The notes: generated by a model from the sequence alone, not told the origin. A DNA stretch of 7,202 nt from Clostridia bacterium (GCA_030595925.1 JAUVLC010000120.1:1-7202), one strand, 5' to 3'; counted from the stretch's first letter, positions 1 to 6,670 are shown. Numbers and translations are program-made.

Positions 1-123
1 GGTTTTAATAATAAGATTAAACGTTTAAAACGAATGGCTTACGGATATAAAGACATAGATTATTTTAGGTTAAAAATACATCAACATTGTGGATTACTAA
101 ATCCTGGATTAATTCCACAATAA
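1..123 (+). CDS. ISL3-family transposase, C-terminal tail (5' end outside window)
   Basis: Frame 1 is open from the window edge to TAA at 121-123 and encodes 40 residues. The beginning GFNNKIKRLKRMAYGYKD, followed by a YFRLKI segment, matches the conserved C-terminal end of DDE transposases of the ISL3 family (GFNNKIK...KR...GY.....FRLKI). This segment follows the last catalytic acidic residue in the family, so none of the catalytic DDE residues is visible and intactness cannot be judged. The right end of the insertion sequence should lie in the next few tens of bases, before the HIT gene at 169. The residues are recognised by pattern only; another DDE family with a similar tail is possible. 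Confidence 0.72.
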   Translation, partial: GFNNKIKRLKRMAYGYKDIDYFRLKIHQHCGLLNPGLIPQ

Positions 124-168
124 ATACGAATGAACCAAAAAACTTAATTTAATAAAAAAGGAAAAAAG

Positions 169-675
169 GTGAAAGAAACAATTAAGTTGCTCTGGGCTCC
201 ATGGCGAATGAAATATATCCGGGGAAAAAAAGTGAAAGAATGTGTGTTTTGCCAAAAATTAAATGAGAATAGAGATGAAACAAATTATATTCTTTTTCGT
301 AAAAAAAATTGTTTTGTTATTTTAAATGTATTTCCTTATAATAACGGACATTTAATGGTTATACCAAATAAACATCTGGCGGAAATGGAAGAAATGGAGA
401 AAGAAATTCTCAATGAATTAATGTCCACGGTTAAAGAAAGTGTAGGTCTATTGAAAAAAGCTTTTAAACCGGAAGGGTTTAATATTGGGATAAATATGGG
501 TAAAATTGCCGGGGCGGGAATAGAAGAACATTTTCATATTCATATTATTCCCCGCTGGCAGGGTGATACTAATTTTATGCCGGCTATTGCTCAAACAAAG
601 GTGATTTCTGAATCGCTGAACGAAACGTATAATAAATTAAAAGAAGTTTACCTTTTGGGAATAAAAAGAAAATAA
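169..675 (+). CDS. HIT-family hydrolase / Ap4A phosphorylase-like protein
   Basis: This is a complete 168-residue histidine-triad protein. The triad H-F-H-I-H sits at residues 121-125 (H121, H123, H125) and is followed by IPRW and a GDTNFMP segment. The N-terminal LWAPWRMKYI motif (8-17), a CxxC pair (C25, C28) with H69 downstream that could complete a zinc site, PYNNGHLMVIP (56-66) and GINMGKIAGAG (107-117) mark the branch usually annotated as HIT hydrolase or ATP adenylyltransferase (Ap4A phosphorylase-like). Family members act on the alpha-phosphate of nucleotide substrates such as dinucleoside polyphosphates; the substrate here is unknown. GTG at 169 is chosen because the next ATG (208) would remove the conserved LWAPWR motif and because AAGGA at 158-162 lies 6 nt upstream. 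The protein is probably cytoplasmic. It is convergent with ndk, another nucleotide-metabolism gene, with 86 bp between them. Confidence 0.93.
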   Translation: MKETIKLLWAPWRMKYIRGKKVKECVFCQKLNENRDETNYILFRKKNCFVILNVFPYNNGHLMVIPNKHLAEMEEMEKEILNELMSTVKESVGLLKKAFKPEGFNIGINMGKIAGAGIEEHFHIHIIPRWQGDTNFMPAIAQTKVISESLNETYNKLKEVYLLGIKRK

Positions 676-761
676 AATTATTTAGTAACGATTTAAATTT
701 GTTTTATATGGTTTTCATTATGGATCAAATTTTTCTGCATAGTTTAAAGAAAAAACATAAA

Positions 762-1229
762 TCAGGAAATAATTTCGTTTGGTTTAAACCATAATTTTAT
801 TTCCCGTTGGGCTTCTTTTTCATTACTGGAAGCATGAATTACATTTTCATAAACTCCCTTGGTGGTTATGCGCCCGTAAGAGCCGCGGATGGAAGTAGGG
901 GTGGCTTCTTCCGGATTAGTCGCTCCGGCAATTTGTCTTACTTTTTTAATAGCATTTTTACCTTCATAAACCAGAGCTAAGATTTTTTCTTTCTTATGTA
1001 TTTTTCCTTGAAGGTACAAAATTAATTCCGGATAAAAAGGTTTTTCTCTTAAGTGGTAGTAATGATTTTCTGCTAATTTGCGGGATACTTTTGTTACTCG
1101 TGCTCCCACAATGTTCAATTTTGTTTCTGAAAGCCGGGTAAGAATATTTCCGGTCAATGATTTTTTTAAACCATCGGGTTTTATAAGTACTAATGTTTGC
1201 TGAAAAGAGGAATCATTTTTTTTCGACAT
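762..1229 (-). CDS. ndk: Nucleoside diphosphate kinase
   Basis: The 155-residue protein carries the NDP kinase signature throughout. It has TLVLIKPDG (12-20, nucleotide-binding K17), KPFYPEL (63-69), R98 and T104 in the RQIAGATNPEEA region, R115 in SIRGSYG, and the active-site segment NVIHAS (129-134) with phosphorylated H132 preceded by N129. It transfers the gamma-phosphate of ATP to NDPs through phosphohistidine, balancing NTP and dNTP pools in the cytoplasm. It is somewhat longer than the usual 130-145 residues, through an N-terminal extension of about 8 residues, a lysine-rich insert (about 76-82) before the LALVYEG strand, and a longer loop before H132. The start is ATG at 1229-1227 with a weak GGAA site about 7 nt upstream. 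A strong promoter precedes it, so it is probably monocistronic. Confidence 0.96.
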   Translation of the reverse strand: MSKKNDSSFQQTLVLIKPDGLKKSLTGNILTRLSETKLNIVGARVTKVSRKLAENHYYHLREKPFYPELILYLQGKIHKKEKILALVYEGKNAIKKVRQIAGATNPEEATPTSIRGSYGRITTKGVYENVIHASSNEKEAQREIKLWFKPNEIIS

Positions 1230-1270
1230 AATTTTTTTCCATGGTATTTTAATTTTTACATCTAAAAACC

Positions 1271-1299
1271 ATTAAAACAAAAATTTTTTTTTTTGTCAA
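1271..1299 (-). promoter_or_regulatory. Sigma70-type promoter of ndk
   Basis: On the minus strand TTGACA (1299-1294, perfect -35) is followed after exactly 17 nt by TTTAAT (1276-1271, five of six matches to TATAAT). The spacer is an A-tract followed by T-tract. The predicted transcription start near 1264 leaves a leader of about 35 nt before the ndk ATG at 1229. Confidence 0.75.
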
Positions 1300-1319
1300 G
1301 CAAAAGATAACTTTGACAA
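1293..1319. repeat. Inverted repeat TTGTCAA-N13-TTGACAA between divergent promoters
   Basis: The arms at 1293-1299 and 1313-1319 are perfect 7-bp inverted repeats separated by 13 bp. The left arm covers the minus-strand -35 box of ndk. The right arm gives a plus-strand TTGACA (1313-1318), a possible divergent -35, but its best -10 (TAAATA, 1335-1340, 16-nt spacer) is poor. The symmetry may arise simply because two -35 boxes face away from each other, or it may be an operator. Confidence 0.45.
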
Positions 1320-1380
1320 TTTATGGGTCTTTCGTAAATAATGTAGAGATGATAATTTTACTAAAGAAACGAATTGATAC

Positions 1381-1411
1381 TTGCCATTGGGCCAAAGTTT
1401 AGATGTATAAT
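1381..1411 (+). promoter_or_regulatory. Candidate promoter of the four-gene cluster
   Basis: A perfect -10 box TATAAT at 1406-1411 is preceded by TTGCCA (1381-1386, five of six matches to TTGACA) with a 19-nt spacer, longer than the ideal 17. A second TATAAT at 1413-1418 has no good -35 partner. Transcription would start near 1418, about 50 nt before the first start codon at 1471. This is the best plus-strand candidate in the intergenic region. Confidence 0.45.
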
Positions 1412-1427
1412 TTATAATATAAAAGTG

Positions 1428-1447
1428 ACATAAAAAAATTGTTATGT
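1428..1447 (+). promoter_or_regulatory. Inverted repeat ACATAA-N8-TTATGT in the leader
   Basis: ACATAA (1428-1433) and TTATGT (1442-1447) are perfect 6-bp inverted repeats. They lie just downstream of the candidate -10 box and upstream of the GGAG ribosome site (1456-1459) of the gene at 1471. Position suits an operator or a weak leader hairpin. The stem is AT-rich and short, so chance is a real alternative. Confidence 0.25.
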
Positions 1448-1470
1448 AAATAGTCGGAGTAAATTATTTT

Positions 1471-1947
1471 ATGAAACATTCGTTAAAGACAGGACTCAGT
1501 TTTGGTTTGTCATCAGGGGTAATTACTACTCTGGGATTAATTATAGGACTACATGCCAGTACAAATTCGAGGTCTGTTATTGTGGGAGCGATTATTATAA
1601 TGGCTATATCGGATGCCTTTTCAGATGCTATGGGCATTCATTTTTCGGAAGAATCGGAAAATAAACATTGTAAGAGAGAAATTTGGGAATCAACCGGTGC
1701 TACTTTTTTATGCAAATTTATTTTTGCAATGTCTTTTCTTATTCCTGTTTTATTTTTGAATCTTTTTTCGGCTATTGTGGTAAGTATAATGTGGGGAGTA
1801 TTTTTACTCACCATTTTTAGTTTATATTTGGCCAAAGAGCAGAAAGTGAGTCCTAAAGAAGTAATTTTAGAACATTTGGTAATTATTTTGGTTGTAATAA
1901 CTTTAACCCATAACGTTGGTCTTTGGATGGGGCGATTCTTTAAATAG
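1471..1947 (+). CDS. Small VIT1/CCC1-like membrane protein (possible Fe/Mn transporter)
   Basis: The 158-residue protein is very hydrophobic, with about five predicted membrane segments (roughly 8-28, 35-56, 76-96, 98-120 and 131-152). The N-terminal GLSFGLSSGVITTLGLIIGL, followed by a segment containing SDAFSDAMGIHFSEESE (47-63), resembles the first two helices of VIT1/CCC1-type vacuolar iron transporters (glycine-rich GL..G..TTLG, then S.A.G...SE.SE). Those proteins export Fe2+ or Mn2+ from the cytosol. The link between helices 2 and 3 is only about 20 residues but rich in E, H and C (H57, E60, E61, E63, H66, C67, E70, E73), so the long metal-binding domain of plant VIT1 is absent. The start is ATG 1471 with GGAG at 1456-1459. 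It is the first gene of a tight cluster; the next start codon comes 10 nt after its stop. Transport activity is inferred from family resemblance only. Confidence 0.7.
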   Translation: MKHSLKTGLSFGLSSGVITTLGLIIGLHASTNSRSVIVGAIIIMAISDAFSDAMGIHFSEESENKHCKREIWESTGATFLCKFIFAMSFLIPVLFLNLFSAIVVSIMWGVFLLTIFSLYLAKEQKVSPKEVILEHLVIILVVITLTHNVGLWMGRFFK

Positions 1948-1950
1948 GGA
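1946..1950 (+). promoter_or_regulatory. Ribosome binding site fixing the SbcD-like start
   Basis: AGGGA here lies 7 nt before ATG 1958 and overlaps the TAG stop of the upstream gene. It supports ATG 1958 over the longer TTG-started frame at 1916, whose extra 14 residues would overlap the VIT-like gene and precede the family's usual N-terminus. Confidence 0.7.
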
Positions 1951-1957
1951 TGACCAG

Positions 1958-3019
1958 ATGAAAATAATGCATACAGCTGATTTACATTTAAGAAATCATA
2001 AAGATGAACGATGGAGAACCCTGGAAACGTTAGTTGCTGTTGGAAAAAAACTCAAAATAGCGATTTTGGTAATTAGCGGGGATCTTTTTGATAAAAACAT
2101 TGATGCGGAAAATTTGCGGCCGCAAATAAGAAGTATTTTTTCCAACACTGGGTTTAAAATAGTCTTGATTTGTGGAAACCATGATCAGTTTTCATACAAA
2201 AGAGGAATGTTTTTTGGCGAAGATGTTATTGTCTTATACGATTTAATGCATCCTTTTCAATATCAGGATGTTAAAATATGGGGAATGCCTTATGCACAAA
2301 TAGAAAAAGAGGAAATTATAGATAAAATACATTCTTTAAGTAAAGTATTAAATCCCAAGGAAAAAAATATTTTACTTTATCATGGTGAATTACTGGATAC
2401 CTTTTTTTCCAGAAGGGATTTTGGAGATGAAGGAGAGGAACGCTATATGCCGGTGAAGCTTTCTTATTTTAAAGATTTAAAAATTGATTATATCCTTGCA
2501 GGCCATTTTCATACGAAGTTCGAAGTAAGGAGGTTAAAAAATCAAGGATATTTTGTTTATCCGGGGTCGCCCATTGCAATAACCAGAAAAGAAACAGGAA
2601 TAAGAAAAGTTAATGTTTTTGAACTTGGGAAACCTCCTCAGGAGTATCTTTTAGACACGGTTCATTTTGAAGAAATAGTTATAGAATTTGATCCTTTTAC
2701 GGATAAAAGGCCGTTAGAAATTGTAGAAAAATATTTTAATAATTTTCACACTCATGCCAGGGTTATTTTGACAATTAAAGGATTTGTTAATGGAGAATCA
2801 ATAGGAATGAGTGAAGTGGAACTAAAAAGGCTAATTGATAAAATAGTTGCCGACAGGTGTAATGAGATTTATTACGAGTTTAGAGATGTTCGGGTTATTT
2901 TTGAGGATGAATTATTTAAGACTTTTATTGGAAAACTTAAAAAAAGTAATTATTCGGAAAAAAAGAAAAAACAAATATATAATATAGTAATTAAAGCAAT
3001 AATGGAAGCATATTTATGA
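1958..3019 (+). CDS. Mre11/SbcD-like metallophosphoesterase (YhaO-type nuclease)
   Basis: The 353-residue protein has all calcineurin-like phosphoesterase motifs of the Mre11/SbcD nucleases, in order: HTADLHL (D8, H10), SGDLFD (D42, D45), CGNHD (N74, H75, D76), YHGELLD (H142) and AGHFHTKF (H183, H185), then YPGSP typical of the family. These residues bind two metal ions, usually Mn2+, for DNA end or hairpin cleavage. Beyond about residue 230 there is a beta-rich accessory region and a lysine-rich C-terminal helix that could bind the ATPase partner, as in Mre11. It is close to the usual SbcD/YhaO length. ATG 1958 begins directly at MKIMHTADLHL, the family norm. The stop overlaps the next start as ATGA (3016-3019), indicating translational coupling with the Rad50-like ATPase, so the two probably form one complex. 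YhaO is the closest analogue because of the partner's architecture. Confidence 0.92.
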   Translation: MKIMHTADLHLRNHKDERWRTLETLVAVGKKLKIAILVISGDLFDKNIDAENLRPQIRSIFSNTGFKIVLICGNHDQFSYKRGMFFGEDVIVLYDLMHPFQYQDVKIWGMPYAQIEKEEIIDKIHSLSKVLNPKEKNILLYHGELLDTFFSRRDFGDEGEERYMPVKLSYFKDLKIDYILAGHFHTKFEVRRLKNQGYFVYPGSPIAITRKETGIRKVNVFELGKPPQEYLLDTVHFEEIVIEFDPFTDKRPLEIVEKYFNNFHTHARVILTIKGFVNGESIGMSEVELKRLIDKIVADRCNEIYYEFRDVRVIFEDELFKTFIGKLKKSNYSEKKKKQIYNIVIKAIMEAYL

Positions 3020-5331
3020 AGATAAAAGAATTTTCAATAATCCGATATGGAATTTTATCTGATTGCGGAAAAATTAAATTAAGTAATTTCAATCTATTTT
3101 TTGGCAGGAATGAAAAGGGAAAAAGTCTTACTATTGATGCCCTGGTGAAGTTATTGCTCAAAAAGAATGTTAGAGATTTTGAAGCAATAGAACGGGTAGA
3201 GGAAAATCCGGAAGGATATGTAATTGTTGAAGACGATAGAAGAGAGGAAATTAAATTACCGGAAAAAGGAACCCTGTTAAAATTTACTGGATTAGTTTCG
3301 TCAGAGTGCCGCAATGTTTTTATTATCAGAAATAGTGATTTATCAATTTCTGCTGAATCCGAGTTTTACACAAATGTGACTGATCGTCTTACGGGGTTAA
3401 AAACAGAAGAAATTACGAAAATAAAAGAAATATTAAAAAATTTAGGGAAGGTTACTACCAGTGGGGTATTTCGTGATATTAAAGATGAGAAAATAAAAAC
3501 AAAAATAGAAAAAGCAAAAGACTTAATTGAAAAAGTTACAGATTTAACTAAAAAAATTAAAGAAGAAAAATTAAATGAGCTTGAGGAAGAACATACTCGA
3601 TGTCGGGAAGAAGCAGATAGCAATGTGGAGCAACGTCAGGCCTTTGAAGATGCGAGAAAGAGAGAAAAGTTTGAAAAAGGGAAACAGGCTTTAATTATCT
3701 TAACTACAGGCTTGAAGGAACTAAATGATTTGGAATTGTTTAATGAAGAAGATGAAAAATTTTGGGAGAATAATGAAATAAGTATTAAATTTCATAAGGA
3801 AGAAAGAGAAAGAGCATTTATTGAACTTACGAATAAAGAAAAAGAGTTAAGAGAATTAAAAAAAGAATTAATAGATAGAGAACGAAGTTTCTTCATTTTA
3901 CAGGAAAGAAAGAAAATAGTGGAAAATGAAATTAAACCGGATATACATAATTATGAAATGAAAAGCAGAGAATTGGTTTTAAAAAAATCACAAAACAATT
4001 TTTGTACTTATGCCCTGATAGCGACAGTGATATTTACCGGAATAAGTTTGTTGGGGATTATTGTAAAAACCGGAGTATTATTTTACGGGTTGGCAATAGT
4101 TTTTTCTATACTTACTGTGCTTTTTGGGGGATTAAAATTTCTCTTTGTTAAGGAAAAAGCAACCCTTGCGGAAATGTTTGAAAAAATAAGGCTGGCAAGT
4201 TTGAAATTTAAATTAGATGCGGATGATGTAAAAAAAATTATTAATAATATTCAGCAATCGGAGGAAGATTTTTTTAGAAAGCAGGAAGATTTTAAAAAGA
4301 TAAAATTAGAAAAAGAAGGACTGGAAAACAGGATTAAGGAGATAAAAGAGGAGCAGATTGTTGAAGTAGAAGAAAAAGTTAAAAATTGCAATAAAAAGAT
4401 TGAGGGAGTGAAAATAAAATCAGGGGAAAAGATGTTTCAAAAATATGCTGAAAGGTTTAAACTAAAACTAAAGCAAATTTCCCTGGTGGGAGAACAAAAA
4501 AGTGTTTTAGAAAATCTTTTTGGGGTAAAAGAAAAAAATATAGGGGATTTAGAAAAAGAAATAGATTATTGGAATGGAGAAATTTCAAATCTGGAAAAAT
4601 ATAAAGATAGGGCTAAAGATATAGAATATAATGAAAATACTGTTTCCAAATTGAAAGAAGAAAGAAATTTATGTGAGGAAAAAATAGTCAAGTTGGAGGG
4701 GAAGTTAGTACATTTTCAAAAAAGGTTAGAAGAAATAGAAAGGGAAGTAAATAAAGTTTTTCAATTAGAGTCGGATTATTTGTTTTGTAAAACATCAGTG
4801 GATTTAGAGGCCGTAGAAAACAAATTACAGGAGTTTGTCGAAGAAAAAGAAGAGAAAAAGGATACTGTTATAAAAAGTATTGAAATTTTTGAAGAAATTG
4901 AAATGGAGGAAAGAGAAAAGGTTTCTTACCTTTTTGGGAAGAAGAGCGATATTTCCAAGTTTTTTAATCGGATAACAAATGGCCGTTATGAAGAGGTAGT
5001 TTTTAATCTGGACACAGGAAAAATAAAGGTTAAGCGTAAAGATGGAGTTTTTTTAGCTCCGGAGAAATTATCCGGGGGTGCCTATGACCAGTTATATTTT
5101 TCTATTAGGCTTGTTTTGGGAGAAAAACTTCTAAAAGGGAATAAAGGGTTTTTTATTATGGATGACCCTTTTATAAAGGCGGATAGTAACAGATTAAAAA
5201 TACAATTGGAGATGTTGAAGGAAATTTCTAAGTGGGGATGGCAATGTCTGTATTTTACTGCAAAAGAGGAAGTCAGGGATTTTTTTAAAAAAGATATTCA
5301 CTCCGGGTTTATAAATTATTTTGAAGTGTGA
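3016..5331 (+). CDS. Rad50/SbcC-like coiled-coil ATPase with central transmembrane hairpin (YhaN-type)
   Basis: The 771-residue SMC-like ATPase is split in two halves. The N-terminal lobe has Walker A FGRNEKGKS (29-37). A Glu/Lys-rich coiled coil follows (about 160-325). Two hydrophobic segments (about 330-350 and 353-378) form a likely transmembrane hairpin. A second coiled coil (about 381-640) returns to the C-terminal lobe, with ABC signature LSGGAYDQ (685-692) and Walker B FFIMDDPF (712-719). Walker A to hairpin and hairpin to signature are about 293 and 307 residues, so the hairpin sits at the coiled-coil apex. No CxxC zinc hook is present. Walker B ends in Asp-Asp rather than the usual Asp-Glu. 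Bacillus YhaN has the same plan (ATPase lobes, coiled coil, membrane segments) but is longer. The 4-bp overlap with the Mre11-like gene indicates a stoichiometric complex that would be anchored in the membrane. DNA repair is the family expectation; the actual role is unknown. Confidence 0.9.
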   Translation: MKIKEFSIIRYGILSDCGKIKLSNFNLFFGRNEKGKSLTIDALVKLLLKKNVRDFEAIERVEENPEGYVIVEDDRREEIKLPEKGTLLKFTGLVSSECRNVFIIRNSDLSISAESEFYTNVTDRLTGLKTEEITKIKEILKNLGKVTTSGVFRDIKDEKIKTKIEKAKDLIEKVTDLTKKIKEEKLNELEEEHTRCREEADSNVEQRQAFEDARKREKFEKGKQALIILTTGLKELNDLELFNEEDEKFWENNEISIKFHKEERERAFIELTNKEKELRELKKELIDRERSFFILQERKKIVENEIKPDIHNYEMKSRELVLKKSQNNFCTYALIATVIFTGISLLGIIVKTGVLFYGLAIVFSILTVLFGGLKFLFVKEKATLAEMFEKIRLASLKFKLDADDVKKIINNIQQSEEDFFRKQEDFKKIKLEKEGLENRIKEIKEEQIVEVEEKVKNCNKKIEGVKIKSGEKMFQKYAERFKLKLKQISLVGEQKSVLENLFGVKEKNIGDLEKEIDYWNGEISNLEKYKDRAKDIEYNENTVSKLKEERNLCEEKIVKLEGKLVHFQKRLEEIEREVNKVFQLESDYLFCKTSVDLEAVENKLQEFVEEKEEKKDTVIKSIEIFEEIEMEEREKVSYLFGKKSDISKFFNRITNGRYEEVVFNLDTGKIKVKRKDGVFLAPEKLSGGAYDQLYFSIRLVLGEKLLKGNKGFFIMDDPFIKADSNRLKIQLEMLKEISKWGWQCLYFTAKEEVRDFFKKDIHSGFINYFEV

Positions 5332-5384
5332 AACAAAAAATTAATAATTTTTGAAAATCAGGTGTAGTTTTTAAGAGGGAAATA

Positions 5385-6581
5385 ATGGAAAGTAAAGAAA
5401 TTTTTTCGGAAATAGTCTTAAATAATGCAAATCGGGAAGGAAAAATTTTAGCTAAGTATGCCTGTAAGAGCAAAAACGGAATAAGAAAATTTCCTGAAAA
5501 AGAAAAAATTATCGAGAGAATAAATATCCGGCCGATTTTTTTCCATGATACGGATAAGATTATTCATTCCCGTGCTTATTCCAGATATATTGATAAGACC
5601 CAGGTTTTTTACCTGTTTGAAAATGACCACATTACTCACCGGGTTCTGCATGTACAATTTGTTTCTAAGATTGGCCGGGTAATAGGAAGATGTTTAAGAT
5701 TAAACGAGGATTTAATCGAAGCTATTTCTCTGGGACATGATTTAGGGCATGTACCATACGGTCATGATGGGGAGAAGGTTTTAAATGAGATATGTAATAA
5801 AGAAAAAATAGGGTGTTTTGTGCATAATGCCCAGAGCGTAAAATTTTTAATGGAATTAGAGCAACATGGAAAAGGATTGAATTTATCCTTGCAGGTCTTA
5901 GATGGTATTTTAGCGCATAACGGTGAAATGTTAAGCAGGGAATATAGTCCGGATTATGCAAAGGATTGGAAAAAATTTGAAGAGGAATATTACCATTGCT
6001 TCCGTGAAAAAAAATACAGTACGAAAATTTTTCCGATGACGATAGAAGGCTGCGTAGTTAGAATTTCCGATGTTATTGCTTATATTGGAAGAGATATAGA
6101 AGATGCCATTACTTTAAAAGTAATAAAAAGAAAAGATATTCCCGAAGGAATTATACGAATTATCGGTAATACTAATGACAAAATAATAAATACCCTGGTT
6201 ATGGATTTAATCAAAAATAGTTACAATAAAGATTATATAACCTTTAGCAATGATATATTCAGTGCTTTAAGGGATTTAAAGGAGTTTAATAGAGCCAATA
6301 TTTATTCCAATGACCAGATTAAAAAGGAAACACCTAAAATTGAGAATATGTTTAGACAATTATTTGAAAAATTTCTGGACGACTTACAAAATAAAAATAA
6401 TGAATCTCCTTTTTATCGCCATTATTTGAAAGATATTGATGATAATTATCGCAGGAACACGGATAAAAAACGCATAATAATTGATTTTATTGCCGGAATG
6501 ACCGATGATTTTTTTAACAACCAATTCAAAGAAATATTTGTCCCTAAAAGCTACGGATATTTTCTAAAGCCGAAAAAATAA
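5385..6581 (+). CDS. dgt: dGTPase-like HD-domain deoxynucleoside triphosphate triphosphohydrolase
   Basis: The 398-residue protein matches the Dgt/dNTPase family. It has IIHSRAYSRYIDKTQVF (59-75), THRVLHVQFV (84-93, metal ligand H89), HDLGHVPYGHDGE (118-130, the HD pair H118/D119 and H122, H127), FVHNAQS (145-151), a GILAHNGE segment (H178) and ISDVIAY (D229, final metal ligand). Such enzymes remove tripolyphosphate from dGTP or other dNTPs, giving the deoxynucleoside, and so lower the dNTP pool; some protect bacteria from phage. Key residues are intact and the length is normal. ATG 5385 has a good AGAGGGA site (5374-5380). It starts 53 bp after the Rad50-like gene, on the same strand and with no convincing terminator between, so co-transcription is likely. 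Substrate preference cannot be read from sequence. Bacillus YhaN/YhaO also sits beside an HD-domain protein (YhaM), but that is an exoribonuclease of a different HD family. Confidence 0.92.
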   Translation: MESKEIFSEIVLNNANREGKILAKYACKSKNGIRKFPEKEKIIERINIRPIFFHDTDKIIHSRAYSRYIDKTQVFYLFENDHITHRVLHVQFVSKIGRVIGRCLRLNEDLIEAISLGHDLGHVPYGHDGEKVLNEICNKEKIGCFVHNAQSVKFLMELEQHGKGLNLSLQVLDGILAHNGEMLSREYSPDYAKDWKKFEEEYYHCFREKKYSTKIFPMTIEGCVVRISDVIAYIGRDIEDAITLKVIKRKDIPEGIIRIIGNTNDKIINTLVMDLIKNSYNKDYITFSNDIFSALRDLKEFNRANIYSNDQIKKETPKIENMFRQLFEKFLDDLQNKNNESPFYRHYLKDIDDNYRRNTDKKRIIIDFIAGMTDDFFNNQFKEIFVPKSYGYFLKPKK

Positions 6582-6670
6582 GAAAAAACCTTTTTTTATC
6601 CTCATATTTTTAGCAAAATAATCTTTATAATTAAGTAAAAGGGAAGGAATGATGGTATTTGTGGAAATCT
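6582..6670. other. AT-rich spacer with nothing recognised
   Basis: This stretch separates the dGTPase-like stop from the REP-like element. It contains an A-run followed by a T-run (about 6582-6598) that could form only a tiny A:T stem, no clear terminator hairpin and no credible coding frame. No N-terminal RAYT sequence is visible here. Confidence 0.5.

Noticed and set aside
695-732. Inverted repeat AAATTTG...CAAATTT between the convergent HIT and ndk genes as a bidirectional terminator
   Set aside because: The 7-bp stem is almost all A:T with a 24-nt loop and only a short following T-run, too weak to call.
1916-1957. A 14-residue N-terminal extension of the Mre11-like protein starting at TTG 1916
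   Set aside because: It overlaps the end of the VIT-like gene, has no ribosome site, and the family begins at the MKIMHTADLHL segment; ATG 1958 has AGGGA 7 nt upstream.
2991-3623. Serine/phenylalanine-rich minus-strand open frames opposite the Rad50-like gene
   Set aside because: Their composition is what antisense reading of Lys/Glu-rich coiled-coil codons gives; they are shadows of the real gene.
5336-5355. A-run/T-run palindrome after the Rad50-like gene as a terminator
   Set aside because: It is an AT-only stem without G:C pairs, and the next gene follows at 5385 with its own good ribosome site; read-through is more likely.
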